A stretch of DNA of 64,000 nt from Nocardia arthritidis (GCF_011801145.1 NZ_CP046172.1:8928001-8992000); one strand, 5' to 3'; counted from the stretch's first letter, positions 1 to 8,163 are shown. Notes: generated by a model from the sequence alone, not told the origin. Program-made: numbers and translations.

Positions 1-509
1 TACCAGCACTCGTCGAGCCGTTCGCGGACGGCCGACCATTCGGCATGGGACGGGTCGCCGGTGAGGGTCGCGTCGACCAGCAGGTAATTGCCCTCGGTGA
101 TGACGATGGTCTGCTTCTCGAACACCACACCGCCCGGCACCGTTTCCTCGATGGACCGGTCGAAGGTCGGCCACGGCACCGGCTCGCCGAGCGCGGTGTC
201 GCGCAGCTTGCGCAGGCTCGCGACGTAGCCCACCGGGTCGAAGGTGTCCGGTTCCCCTTTGCGCGCAAGGCTTCCCGACGCGCGCAGCACCGAATTCGGC
301 AGGTGGAAACCGTCCATCGGGGCGATCTCCGCGATGGGGCCGCCCGCATCGGCATTGAGCTCGTCGCGCAGCGCCAGCGACAGGGTGGACTTGCCCGCCC
401 CCGGCGGTCCGGCGATGCCGAGCAGATAGCGTCCGGCGCGCGCGCCTGCCCGCGCTCGCACGCGCTTGGCAAGAACGCTCAACGGTACTTCGATGTGTGC
501 CTCGGCCAC
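1..509 (-). CDS. P-loop nucleoside/nucleotide kinase family protein (C-terminus cut by window edge)
   Basis: Only the first 169 residues are in the window; the reading frame runs off at base 1. A Walker A motif GPPGAGKS lies at residues 34-41. It is followed by an acidic 'PMDGFHLPN' segment and later 'FDPVGYV' and 'EGNYLLVD', the pattern of the PanK/uridine-kinase-like P-loop family that phosphorylates small hydroxyl substrates such as nucleosides or sugars. The exact substrate cannot be read. The GTG start at 509 is the first start in a frame that stays open a little upstream without another start codon, and a 136-base gap separates it from the next gene. This is a cytoplasmic enzyme by composition, with no signal peptide. 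Family membership is confident; function within the family is not. Confidence 0.8.
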   Translation of the reverse strand, partial: MAEAHIEVPLSVLAKRVRARAGARAGRYLLGIAGPPGAGKSTLSLALRDELNADAGGPIAEIAPMDGFHLPNSVLRASGSLARKGEPDTFDPVGYVASLRKLRDTALGEPVPWPTFDRSIEETVPGGVVFEKQTIVITEGNYLLVDATLTGDPSHAEWSAVRERLDECW

Positions 510-606
510 TGGTGCGACTCTACCTGTGCGGGATCGGAATTCGTTCGATGCGCGGTCCGTTCACCGATTACATCGCGCTGCGGCCGCGGTGCGAAACAGG
601 GTGTAC

Positions 607-633
607 CGATTGTCCGGAAATGTCCGACAATCG
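607..633 (-). terminator. Stem-loop after the small secreted protein gene
   Basis: CGATTGTC (607-614) pairs perfectly with GACAATCG (626-633). One unpaired C at 615 is followed by three more pairs (GGA/TCC) and an AATG loop. It begins 13 bases beyond the stop of the minus-strand gene ending at 646, the usual place for an intrinsic terminator. There is no long U-run, as is common in high-GC actinobacteria. Confidence 0.5.
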
Positions 634-645
634 TCGACTGGGGAA

Positions 646-840
646 TCAGCGGCCGGACAGGCTCTCGAAGAATTCGCGAATGAAGCAGAGCGGGCAGATG
701 GGGTCGAACGGTGGCGTCGGTTGGCCGCCGACGACCGGTGCCGACGGCTGGCCGTCCGGTGTCGCCGTGGCCAGTGCGGGCGGTAGGGCGAGCGTCAGGA
801 AGATCGCGGCGGCCATCACTTTCGGTACAACGCGGTTCAT
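646..840 (-). CDS. Small secreted protein, 64 aa, two Cys
   Basis: The frame extends further upstream, but the ATG at 840 is chosen because AGGGAGG sits six bases before it and the protein then begins with a textbook signal peptide. That consists of MNRVVPK, a hydrophobic stretch MAAAIFLTLALPPALA, and a likely AxA-type cleavage near residue 24-26. The mature part is only about 40 residues, Pro-rich, with the pair CPLC at residues 49-52 that could form a small disulfide or bind metal. It ends FFESLSGR. I recognise no family. A stem-loop follows directly. It is probably transcribed alone: the gap to the LysR gene is over 200 bases and contains small hairpins. Confidence 0.6.
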   Translation of the reverse strand: MNRVVPKVMAAAIFLTLALPPALATATPDGQPSAPVVGGQPTPPFDPICPLCFIREFFESLSGR

Positions 841-901
841 GGCGCCTCCCTGACAATGACGTGCGCTCTGCACGGTACCAAAACCAGGTGGCCCGCACAC
901 G

Positions 902-917
902 CCCCGGCGAACCGGGG
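902..917. terminator. Short hairpin in the 841-1066 gap
   Basis: CCCCGG (902-907), loop CGAA, CCGGGG (912-917) is a perfect six-pair stem closed by a tetraloop, between the LysR gene and the secreted protein gene, both on the minus strand. A second small G/C stem (CCCGC-CGG-GCGGG) sits at 1031-1043, 24 bases past the LysR stop. Either could end LysR transcription. Nothing else is recognisable in this 226-base gap. Confidence 0.3.
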
Positions 918-1066
918 ACCTATTCCGGCGGTACCGATCAGATTCTCGATAAGCCGTTGTGCCGCAAGTGTATTCACAGAATTTCCGATGCGATGCCAGC
1001 ATGCGACGCTCCGGCCGAGACGCGCCGTATCCCGCCGGGCGGGTCGGCGTACTGATCGCGATTCGG

Positions 1067-1984
1067 TCAGCGCAGGCGCTGGCGGACCAGTGCGGACAGG
1101 TGCGCCGCCGCGTCGCGCAATGCCTCGGTGAGGTCGCGGCGAACCCGGTCGTCGCGCAGTGTGGTGCGGTAGACGACCGCGGTGCGCCGGACGGCGTCGG
1201 GGTGGTCGATGCGGACCAGCGCGACCGTCGATGGCAGCACCGGGACGGCGATGCCGGGTACGACGGTGCTGCCCATACCCGCGGCGACCAGGCCGAGTTT
1301 GGCGAACCAGTCGCGGGCGACGAAGGCGATATCGGGCGGCTGGGCCGGGTCGTACCAGGCGCCGAGCAGGGTGCTGCCCGGGTCGGCGCTGCCCGCGATC
1401 CAACGTTGGTCGCGCAGCCGGTCCGGGGTTACGCCGAGTTGATCGGCGAGCGGATGGTCCGGCGCGACCGCGACGAGTAGCGGATCGTCGAGTAGATGTT
1501 CGACGACGACGCCGTCCGGTATTTCGGCGGGTGTCGGCACCACCGCCAGGTCGAGTCGGCCCGCAGCGACAGCGGTCAGCAGGCGCGGGCTCAGCCCCTC
1601 CCGCAGCGGCACCCGCGCCGCCGGATGGCGCGCGACCAGCGTGGCGATGGCCCTCGGCAGCAGAGCGGACATGGCGGTCGAGAAGCCGCCGACCCGGATC
1701 CGAACGGGCGCAAGGGATTCCAAGTCGCTGAGATCTTGGCGGGCGGTGTCGAGTTCGCCGAGTACGGCGTCGGCGTGCCGGACCAGGATTCGTCCCGCCT
1801 CGGTCGGCCGGACACCGCGCGCCTGCCGTTCGAACAGCGGCTTGCCCGCGGCCCGCTCCATCAGCGCGATCTGCCGCGAGACCGCCGACTGGGTGTAGCC
1901 GAGATGCTCGGCGGCGGTGGAGAAGGATCCGGTGGCCGCCGCCTCGCGGACCACCCGCAATCCGGCGATTGTGAACTCACCCAT
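1067..1984 (-). CDS. LysR family transcriptional regulator
   Basis: The protein is 305 residues, the normal length of the family. The N-terminal winged helix-turn-helix spans residues 5-62 with the typical core 'GSFSTAAEHLGYTQSAVSRQIALMERAAG' pattern (helix 2-turn-helix 3). A periplasmic-binding-like effector domain follows from about residue 90 ('VRIRVGGFSTAMSALLPRAI', 'GRLDLAVVP', 'DPLLVAVAPDHPLA'). It is transcribed divergently from the SnoaL-like gene at 2056 across 71 bases that hold an imperfect dyad. By the rule of thumb for LysR proteins it probably controls that neighbour and itself; the effector is unknown. Confidence 0.93.
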   Translation of the reverse strand: MGEFTIAGLRVVREAAATGSFSTAAEHLGYTQSAVSRQIALMERAAGKPLFERQARGVRPTEAGRILVRHADAVLGELDTARQDLSDLESLAPVRIRVGGFSTAMSALLPRAIATLVARHPAARVPLREGLSPRLLTAVAAGRLDLAVVPTPAEIPDGVVVEHLLDDPLLVAVAPDHPLADQLGVTPDRLRDQRWIAGSADPGSTLLGAWYDPAQPPDIAFVARDWFAKLGLVAAGMGSTVVPGIAVPVLPSTVALVRIDHPDAVRRTAVVYRTTLRDDRVRRDLTEALRDAAAHLSALVRQRLR

Positions 1985-2003
1985 GCGAAATACAGATACC
2001 AGA

Positions 2004-2029
2004 TATGCAAGATCTGCGCTTGTCGCATA
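2004..2029. promoter_or_regulatory. Candidate LysR operator between divergent genes
   Basis: TATGC (2004-2008) and GCATA (2025-2029) form the outer arms, and CAAG/CTTG pair inside with a small offset, making an imperfect 26-base dyad. It is centred in the only space between the LysR gene and its divergent neighbour. LysR proteins usually bind such T-N11-A-type dyads. The match is modest. Confidence 0.35.
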
Positions 2030-2055
2030 CCTAATGCCTACATAGCGTCGAGCAC

Positions 2056-2460
2056 ATGAACACCGAAGCGAATAAGCGACTGTTAACCGATATCTTCGAG
2101 CGAACGGCCGCGGGCGATATGCGCGCGATCAGCGAGGCGATGGCCGACGAATTCCGTTGGATATTCCCGGGAAACTGGTCCTGGTCGGGCACCTGGGGAC
2201 CGAAGTCGGTGGCGCTCAACGGGTTACTGCGTCCGCTGATGGCCCAGTTCCGCGACTACCGGATGACCGCCGATTTCATCGCCGCCGAGGGTGATCGGGT
2301 GATCGTGCAGGCCCGCGGCCACGGCGTGACGCGGCGCGGCGACGCGTACGAGCAGACCTACTGCCTGATCTTCCGGCTGGCCGACGGGCGGTTGATCGAG
2401 GTGATCGAGCACTGCGATACCGCACTGGTCGAACGGGTACTCGAACGGCCCGTCGGCTGA
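2056..2460 (+). CDS. SnoaL-like / nuclear transport factor 2 fold protein
   Basis: A 134-residue protein has the features of the SnoaL/ketosteroid-isomerase-like fold: an N-terminal helix pair (NKRLLTDIFERTAAGDMRAISEAMADEFRW), then a cone of strands ending 'VIVQARGHGVTRRGDAYEQTYCLIFRLADGRLIEVIEHCDTALVERVL'. Members act as small enzymes or binding proteins on diverse hydrophobic compounds; the substrate is not predictable. It stands divergent from a LysR gene, which suggests substrate-induced expression. The downstream acyl-CoA dehydrogenase gene converges on it with a 16-base gap. Confidence 0.85.
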   Translation: MNTEANKRLLTDIFERTAAGDMRAISEAMADEFRWIFPGNWSWSGTWGPKSVALNGLLRPLMAQFRDYRMTADFIAAEGDRVIVQARGHGVTRRGDAYEQTYCLIFRLADGRLIEVIEHCDTALVERVLERPVG

Positions 2461-2476
2461 AATCGGCTGCCGCGGT

Positions 2477-4099
2477 TCAGGATACGAACGCCCGCTCGAT
2501 GATCGCGCCGGTGTCGACGCCGGTGGGCAGGGTGCCGAAGGCGATGCCCCAGTCGTCGCCGAGGCGGGTGGCGCAGAAGGCGTCGGCGACCGCGGGGTGA
2601 CCGTGCCGGATCAGCTGCGCGCCCTGTAATACCAGCGCCATCAACTCGATCACCCGCCGCGCCCGGTACTCGATATCGTTCAGATCCGAAAGTTCCTTGC
2701 CGACACGGGCGATCGCGTCGTCGAGCCGAGGGTTCTCCCCCTTGGCCAGCGTGACCTCGTTGAAGTACGCCTCCACCGTCTCCGGCTGCCTGCCCATGGC
2801 GCGCAGCGCGTCCAGCGCCGCGACATTGCCGGAGCCCTCCCAGATGGACATGAGCGGGGCCTCCCGGTACAGCCGCGGCATACCCGACTCCTCGGCATAT
2901 CCGTTGCCGCCCAAGCATTCCAGCGCCTCGGCCGCATGCGACGGCGCGCGCTTGCACACCCAGTACTTGGTGACGGCGAGCGCGATCCGGCGCAGCGCGG
3001 CCTCGGCGGGATCGGTGGCGGCGCGGTCGGTGGCGCCGGCCAGCCGCATCATCACCGTCGTCGCGGCATCGGATTCGATCACTAGATCCGCCAGCACATT
3101 TCGCATGGCGGGTTGATCAATCAGCTTGGCGCCGAAGGCCTCCCGATGCCGGGCATGGTGCACCGCGAATACCGCGCCGACGCGCATACCGGTCGACGAG
3201 CCGATCACACAGTCCAGCCGGGTCATATTGACCATCTCGATAATGGTTTTCACGCCCGCGCCCTCGGCGCCGACGAGCCAGCCGGTCGCGTTCTCGTACT
3301 CGATTTCGGAGGACGCGTTCGACTTGTTGCCCAGCTTGTCCTTGAGCCGCTGGATCCTGATCGGATTACGGGTGCCGTCGGGCAGTACGCGCGGCAACAG
3401 GAAACAGGACAGTCCGCCGGGAGCCTGCGCCAGCGTGAGGAACATATCGGACATCGGCGCCGAGGTGAACCACTTGTGGCCGACGATGCGGTAGGAACCG
3501 TCGGATTGCGGTGTCGCCGTTGTGGTGTTGGCGCGCACATCGGAGCCGCCCTGCTTCTCCGTCATCGACATGCCGGCGATCAGGCCCGCCTTCGTCGACG
3601 GCTCACGCAGACCGAAATCGTAGGTGCGGGAACCCAATAGGGGTTCGTACCGGGCCGATAGCTCGCGATTGTGGCGCAGCGCGGGAACCACCGCGTACGT
3701 CATCGAGATCGGGCACATATGCCCGGCGTCGGCGACACCCCAGGTGTAGAACTTGGCGGCGCGCGCGACGTGTGCGCCCGGCCGCTCATCCAACCACGGC
3801 GAACCGTGCAGGCCATGTGCGACAGCGACATTCATCAGGTTGTGCCAGTAGGGATGGAATTCCACCTCGTCGACCCGGTGGCCCCAGCGGTCGTGTGTGT
3901 GCAGCACCGGCGGGTATTCGTTCGCCAGCCTGCCCCACTCCTGCGCCTCGGATCCGCCTGCCAGCGCGCCGAGTTCGCGTACCTCGGACTCGGCCCAGCC
4001 CGCGCCCTCGCGGTGCAGACCCTCCAGCAGCGCCGGATTTCGTGATACGTCGAACGGCACGATATCGGGCACCTGGTTGAAGACTTCATGCGTCGGCAT
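2477..4099 (-). CDS. AidB-like acyl-CoA dehydrogenase family flavoprotein
   Basis: The protein has 540 residues, longer than ordinary acyl-CoA dehydrogenases (about 380) and equal to the AidB branch. It has an AidB-type N-terminal extension (residues 1-170 with 'PWLDERPGAHVARAAKFYTWGVADAG'), the signature MTEKQGGSDVR at 179-189, and the C-terminal family signature 'LECLGGNGYAEESGMPRLYRE..WEGSGN' at about 393-425. AidB of E. coli is an FAD protein of the alkylation response with weak isovaleryl-CoA dehydrogenase activity. In actinobacteria such proteins may be real acyl-CoA dehydrogenases. The start overlaps the end of the upstream TetR gene by 14 bases, so the two are co-transcribed and probably autoregulated together. 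Confidence 0.9.
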   Translation of the reverse strand: MPTHEVFNQVPDIVPFDVSRNPALLEGLHREGAGWAESEVRELGALAGGSEAQEWGRLANEYPPVLHTHDRWGHRVDEVEFHPYWHNLMNVAVAHGLHGSPWLDERPGAHVARAAKFYTWGVADAGHMCPISMTYAVVPALRHNRELSARYEPLLGSRTYDFGLREPSTKAGLIAGMSMTEKQGGSDVRANTTTATPQSDGSYRIVGHKWFTSAPMSDMFLTLAQAPGGLSCFLLPRVLPDGTRNPIRIQRLKDKLGNKSNASSEIEYENATGWLVGAEGAGVKTIIEMVNMTRLDCVIGSSTGMRVGAVFAVHHARHREAFGAKLIDQPAMRNVLADLVIESDAATTVMMRLAGATDRAATDPAEAALRRIALAVTKYWVCKRAPSHAAEALECLGGNGYAEESGMPRLYREAPLMSIWEGSGNVAALDALRAMGRQPETVEAYFNEVTLAKGENPRLDDAIARVGKELSDLNDIEYRARRVIELMALVLQGAQLIRHGHPAVADAFCATRLGDDWGIAFGTLPTGVDTGAIIERAFVS

Positions 4100-4721
4100 C
4101 GGATACTCCTGATTCTCGCCGAGATACCTCGCGTACGCCCAATGCGCGCAGCGCGAAGGTAACTAGTTGCGGCACAACGGATTCGCTGTGCGGCGCGGCG
4201 GCAAGCGGACCGACGAGCACCTCGCCGATCGCGCCGACCAGTGCGGCGGCGCTGGTCCGCGCGTCCTGCGCGGGTAGCTCGCCGCGCGAAATCCCTTCCC
4301 GGATGGCGGATTCGAATGCCTCGGCGAAGGCGCGGCGGAAGTGCAGCCGCTCCACGTCGACCTCGGTGTCCACCGGTTCGGCCAGCAGTACATAGGCCAG
4401 CTTGGGATTCTTGAGCGCGCGGCCCGCGAAGGTCTCCACCGCGGCGGTCACCCGAGTGACGGCGTCACCGGTGGCGGCCGCCGCCGTCACCGCGGCGACC
4501 TCGCCCGCGACCACCTTGCGGAATACCGCGGTGACCAGTTCGGCCTTGCCGCCGAAGTGCTTGTACACGGTGCCCGTCGCGATACCCGCCTCGGTCGCGA
4601 CGGTGGCCATCGAAAGTCCCGCGTAACCGGCCCTCGACAGGATTTTGGTCGCGACCTGCACGATCAGCCCGGTTTGCGCGTCCAGCCTGGCCTGGACGGC
4701 GGGCGTTCTGCGGTACGCCAT
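4086..4721 (-). CDS. TetR family transcriptional regulator
   Basis: The protein has 211 residues. The N-terminal helix-turn-helix is at residues 15-62 ('ILSRAGYAGLSMATVATEAGIATGTVYKHFGGKAELVTAVF'), followed by a variable all-helical ligand domain. It is co-transcribed with the AidB-like dehydrogenase and divergent from the enoyl-CoA hydratase at 4830. A palindrome lies immediately before its ATG, so it most likely represses both transcription units in response to an acyl-CoA or similar ligand (inference from gene content, as for FadR/KstR-type regulators). Confidence 0.93.
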   Translation of the reverse strand: MAYRRTPAVQARLDAQTGLIVQVATKILSRAGYAGLSMATVATEAGIATGTVYKHFGGKAELVTAVFRKVVAGEVAAVTAAAATGDAVTRVTAAVETFAGRALKNPKLAYVLLAEPVDTEVDVERLHFRRAFAEAFESAIREGISRGELPAQDARTSAAALVGAIGEVLVGPLAAAPHSESVVPQLVTFALRALGVREVSRRESGVSDADA

Positions 4722-4723
4722 GA

Positions 4724-4750
4724 AAGAAGTGAATCACGAATTCACTCCTT
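4724..4750. promoter_or_regulatory. Palindromic operator for the adjacent TetR regulator
   Basis: AGTGAAT (4728-4734) and ATTCACT (4740-4746) are perfect inverted arms around a 5-base centre. After one mismatch the symmetry continues with AAG (4724-4726) and CTT (4748-4750). The site begins three bases from the TetR start codon, in the 108-base space between the divergent TetR and enoyl-CoA hydratase genes. This is the expected location and size for a TetR dimer site. Confidence 0.7.
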
Positions 4751-4829
4751 CACACAAGGGTCGGTTGGCCGTATCGTCGGGCGGTACGGAGCGCAGCGCC
4801 GATGCTGAGCCCGACGAGGAGGAGGCGAC

Positions 4830-5606
4830 GTGACGGACCCCGAACCACCCGCCGTGCGGGTGGAGCACGCCGGACCCGTGACAACGGTGATCCTGGATCG
4901 CCCCCATGCGCGCAACGCCGTCGACGGGCCGACCGCGCAGGCGCTGGCCGAGGCATTCCGCGCCTTCGACCGCGACCCGAATGCCGCCGTCGCGGTGCTG
5001 TGGGGTGCGGGCGGCACCTTCTGCGCGGGCGCCGACCTGAAGGCGCTCGGCACCGAAAAGTCCAATCACGCAAGCGAAAACGGCGACGGGCCGATGGGGC
5101 CGACCAGGATGCGGCTGTCCAAGCCGGTGATCGCGGCGGTATCCGGCTACGCGGTGGCGGGCGGCCTGGAGCTGGCACTGTGGTGCGACCTGCGAATCGC
5201 CGAGCAGGACAGCACATTCGGCGTCTTCTGCCGCCGCTGGGGCGTGCCGCTCATCGACGGCGGCACGGTGCGGCTGCCGCGCGTCATCGGAATGGGCCGG
5301 GCAATGGAACTGGTGCTCACCGGCCGCCCGGTCAGCGCGCCGGAGGCGTTGCAGATGGGCCTGGTGAACCGGGTGGTGCCGACGGGTGACGCGCGCCGCG
5401 TCGCCGAGGAACTAGGGGCCCAACTGGCCGCATTGCCACAGACCTGCCTGCGCACCGACCGGATGTCGATGCTCGAACAGGAGGGCCTGGACGAGGAGGC
5501 GGCGCTGCGCAATGAATTCCGGCACGGCGTAACGGCTTTGGCCAACGGTGCGCTGGACGGCGCCCAGCGGTTCGCCGCGGGCGCCGGTAGGCACGGGGTG
5601 TTCTGA
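4830..5606 (+). CDS. Enoyl-CoA hydratase/isomerase (crotonase) family protein
   Basis: A 258-residue crotonase-fold protein. The first oxyanion-hole loop 'GAGGTFCAGADLKALG' is near residues 53-69, and the second, 'AVSGYAVAGGLELALWCDLRIA', near 105-127. It ends with the C-terminal trimerisation helices. Crotonases hydrate 2-enoyl-CoA thioesters or perform related CoA chemistry. The GTG start is supported by GAGGAGGAGG five to seven bases upstream. The gene lies divergent from the TetR/AidB-like unit and five bases upstream of the WS/DGAT-like gene, which fits a small acyl-CoA/fatty-acid operon under TetR control (inference). Confidence 0.92.
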   Translation: MTDPEPPAVRVEHAGPVTTVILDRPHARNAVDGPTAQALAEAFRAFDRDPNAAVAVLWGAGGTFCAGADLKALGTEKSNHASENGDGPMGPTRMRLSKPVIAAVSGYAVAGGLELALWCDLRIAEQDSTFGVFCRRWGVPLIDGGTVRLPRVIGMGRAMELVLTGRPVSAPEALQMGLVNRVVPTGDARRVAEELGAQLAALPQTCLRTDRMSMLEQEGLDEEAALRNEFRHGVTALANGALDGAQRFAAGAGRHGVF

Positions 5607-5611
5607 CCGGG

Positions 5612-6886
5612 GTGAGCACCTACGGGGACGCGGTAGACCGGTTGAGTGTCGTCGACGAGATCTTCCTGCGCACCCACCGCGGCTTGGGCACACCGATAGT
5701 GCTGCAAGGACTTTGGCGCACCGCCGACCGAATCGATCCGGAACTGCTGCGCAGGCTACACGCCGAGCTCAGCGTTGGACCGTTGGGGCGCAGGGTGATT
5801 CGTCCGCGGGTACCCGGCGCCCGCCGCGGTTGGCGGCCGAACATTCGCTCGCACGCGCTCGAGTTGTCCGATGAACCGATTCCTGTCGCGAGGCTGCTCG
5901 ATTGGGCCGATGGACAGGGCAACGACCTCGATCCCGAATCCGGGCCCGGTTGGCGGCTCGCGGCGACCGCGCTGGACGACGGCGGAACCCTTGTCGCGCT
6001 GACCTGTTCGCATGTGCTCGCCGACGGTAGGGCGCTCGCGCTCGCGGTGGATATCGCGCTGCGCGCGATCGATACGCCGGATTCGGCGGATTCCCGACCG
6101 CCCGCATCCCCTGTTTCGGATTGGGCCGACGCGCGGCGGCAATGGTGGATTGTCCTGCGCGGTACGGCCCGTGCACTGCGCAACGGCATACCGCGGCAAC
6201 CGGCCGCTGCGGCACCGGATGAGCGTGCGGGCACCGGCCTCGTGCCGACGGTGGGCGCGGTCCTGCAATGCCCGTCCGCCGATTGGGACCGAGTAGCCGC
6301 GACAGCTGGCGGAACTGCCAACAGCCTCTTCATCTACCTCGTCGCGAAAGCGCTGTGGGACAGCGGCTTTCCCAATGAGACAATCGAGGCGAGCCTTCCG
6401 GTCGACACCCGCGCGGAACCCCGCGTCCATAACGACCTCGCGATGACGTCCATCACTGTCGATCGCATCGACAACCCCGCGACTATCCGCGAAAAGGCCA
6501 GGGCCGCATACGAATCAAGAATGTCCAGCCCCGGCGGCATGCCGGAGGAGCTGTTGCAGTTGATCCCGGACCGCCTGGCGTACGCGCTGTCGCGAGGCGC
6601 GGGCGAGCGAGACATCCTGTGCTCCAATATCGGGACGCTGCCCGATTCCCTGCGCGCACTCGGCCCGCACCGGTGCGTCGGGGTCGCCGCGCGGGCCATC
6701 CACCCTGGCCTCGACGCGAATCATCTCCCACGAACCAGACTTTCGGGCTACCTGACCCGCATCGACGCGGATTACACGATGGCGCTGGTCGGCCTGGACC
6801 CGGCACACATCCGAACGACGACCGAACTGCGCGACCTGATCCGCAAGCCTGCGGCGGAGCTGGGCCTACCGCTCACCTTCTGGTGA
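5612..6886 (+). CDS. WS/DGAT-like acyltransferase family protein with altered HHxxxDG motif
   Basis: A 424-residue protein. The N-terminus 'DRLSVVDEIFLRTHRG' resembles the conserved RLSxxDxxFL opening of wax ester synthase/diacylglycerol acyltransferases, and the body has the condensation/acyltransferase fold pattern. The catalytic motif, normally HHxxxDG, reads SHVLADG at residues 133-139: the second His and the Asp-Gly are kept, the first His is Ser. A later segment 'NDLAMTSITVD' and 'CSNIGTLPDSLRALG' match the second half of this superfamily. GTG start, five bases after the hydratase stop, so co-transcribed with it. Whether it is active, and on which acyl acceptor, is uncertain. Confidence 0.7.
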   Translation: MSTYGDAVDRLSVVDEIFLRTHRGLGTPIVLQGLWRTADRIDPELLRRLHAELSVGPLGRRVIRPRVPGARRGWRPNIRSHALELSDEPIPVARLLDWADGQGNDLDPESGPGWRLAATALDDGGTLVALTCSHVLADGRALALAVDIALRAIDTPDSADSRPPASPVSDWADARRQWWIVLRGTARALRNGIPRQPAAAAPDERAGTGLVPTVGAVLQCPSADWDRVAATAGGTANSLFIYLVAKALWDSGFPNETIEASLPVDTRAEPRVHNDLAMTSITVDRIDNPATIREKARAAYESRMSSPGGMPEELLQLIPDRLAYALSRGAGERDILCSNIGTLPDSLRALGPHRCVGVAARAIHPGLDANHLPRTRLSGYLTRIDADYTMALVGLDPAHIRTTTELRDLIRKPAAELGLPLTFW

Positions 6887-6899
6887 TACTGAGCGGAAT

Positions 6900-7301
6900 T
6901 CAGCCGATCGACTCCGGCAACTCGACGAGGCAGAACGGGTGTCCCTCCGGGTCGAGCAGCACGGTCCACTGATTCGGGGAGACACGGTCGGGTGCGTGAC
7001 CCGGCTGGAAATCCGGTACCGTCGCGCCCAATTCGACGGCGCGGGCGATGGCCTGCGCCGTGTCGGCCACCTTCAGATCGATGTGCGCGCCCTTCGAATG
7101 CGCCGGATCGTCCGGCCACGGCGCGGCGACATGCCCGTCGACCCGGGTGAAACCGAGTACGGCCGAACCGTTGCCGATGATCGAGTACGCGTCCTGTTCG
7201 TGGTAGAGGCGCCAATCGAGCAGCGCGCGGTAGAACTCCGCGAGCGCCTTCGGATTCGCCGAATCCACCGTGAAACAAAGCAATTCGATCGACGTGGTCA
7301 T
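6900..7301 (-). CDS. VOC (glyoxalase/bleomycin-resistance fold) family protein
   Basis: A 133-residue protein with the paired beta-alpha-beta-beta-beta modules of the vicinal-oxygen-chelate fold: an opening 'IELLCFTVDSANPKALAEFYRALLDW', and a closing strand 'NQWTVLLDPEGHPFCLVELPE'. The frame is open further upstream, but the ATG at 7301 gives the normal family start (a strand within the first ten residues) and has GGGGGCCGGG before it. Such proteins are metal-dependent enzymes or binding proteins for small toxic molecules; the substrate cannot be predicted. It converges on the WS/DGAT-like gene. Confidence 0.88.
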   Translation of the reverse strand: MTTSIELLCFTVDSANPKALAEFYRALLDWRLYHEQDAYSIIGNGSAVLGFTRVDGHVAAPWPDDPAHSKGAHIDLKVADTAQAIARAVELGATVPDFQPGHAPDRVSPNQWTVLLDPEGHPFCLVELPESIG

Positions 7302-7367
7302 CCCGGCCCCCTCGGTTCGATGCGTCAGGATCCCAATTCTGCCCGTGCGACGGACCCGATGCCATGC

Positions 7368-7386
7368 CGGTCCACTCAGCGGACCG
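7368..7386 (-). terminator. Small stem-loop between the split-barrel and VOC genes
   Basis: CGGTCC (7368-7373) and GGACCG (7381-7386) are perfect arms around a 7-base loop, about 65 bases past the stop of the minus-strand split-barrel gene and upstream of the VOC gene. It may be a weak terminator. Nothing else is seen in the 150-base gap. Confidence 0.3.
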
Positions 7387-7451
7387 ACGGCTCGTACGCG
7401 GCCCCGACGCACCAACCGCTTCCCCGCCAGGGGATGACCCACGTCCGGAAT

Positions 7452-8138
7452 TCACCGGCGCACAGGCAACCTTCCCGGTTCCGGCCGCTCCGAAACATCC
7501 TGCGGCACCGGAATTCCTGGTTCGAGATCGGCGGAAGTGATCGGCGCGTCCCAAATCTGACGCAGTGGCAGCACGCCCGCCCATATCCCGCCGGTCGCGA
7601 TATCCGCCGCGTCGTCACCGGGGTCGCCGGACCGCACCTTGACCGACGCCTCGGTGAGATCGAGGGCCAGCACGATCGTGGCGGCCAGTTCCTTCTTGTC
7701 CGGCCTGCGCACCCGGTCCCACGCGCCCGGCGCGCTGTGTTCGATGATCACCCGCAGCGCGTCCAGCCGTCGCGCCGGATCGGTCACCTCTACCGGTCGG
7801 CCGTGTACGACGGCGGAGCGGTAGTTCATCGAGAAATTCATCGCCGAGCGCGCGTAGACCACCCCGTCCACCAGCGTCACCGCGACCGAGACCGGCCCGC
7901 GCAACGCGGCCCGCAGATTGCCCGCTCCGGTGGAACCGTGCAGGTAGAGGGTGTCGCCGTCGCGGCCGTACACGGTGGGCAGCACCACGGGAGCACCGTC
8001 GAACAGCACGCCGAGATGGCAGACCAGCCCGGCGTCGAGCACCGCGTCCAGTTCGGCGCGATCCGAACGCGCCCGTTCCTTCAACCTCTTCGGCGTGCTG
8101 CGCGGCGTCGGCGAGAGCGGAGTTCTCGGGGCACTCAT
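7452..8138 (-). CDS. Pyridoxamine 5'-phosphate oxidase-like flavin split-barrel protein
   Basis: A 228-residue protein of the FMN-binding split-barrel family (the PPOX-like class often annotated as flavin nucleotide-binding). Visible are 'GLVCHLGVLFDGAPVVLPTVYGRDGDTLYLHGSTGAGNLRAL', which fits the FMN-binding first half, and 'YRSAVVHGRPVEVTDPARRLDAL' in the second. Members bind FMN, F420 or haem. It is divergent from a MocR-type PLP regulator at 8218. MocR proteins often control vitamin B6 genes, so a role in B6 metabolism is a reasonable but unproven inference. Confidence 0.85.
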   Translation of the reverse strand: MSAPRTPLSPTPRSTPKRLKERARSDRAELDAVLDAGLVCHLGVLFDGAPVVLPTVYGRDGDTLYLHGSTGAGNLRAALRGPVSVAVTLVDGVVYARSAMNFSMNYRSAVVHGRPVEVTDPARRLDALRVIIEHSAPGAWDRVRRPDKKELAATIVLALDLTEASVKVRSGDPGDDAADIATGGIWAGVLPLRQIWDAPITSADLEPGIPVPQDVSERPEPGRLPVRR

Positions 8139-8163
8139 GCGTTAAGCCTCCCGGACAGAATGG

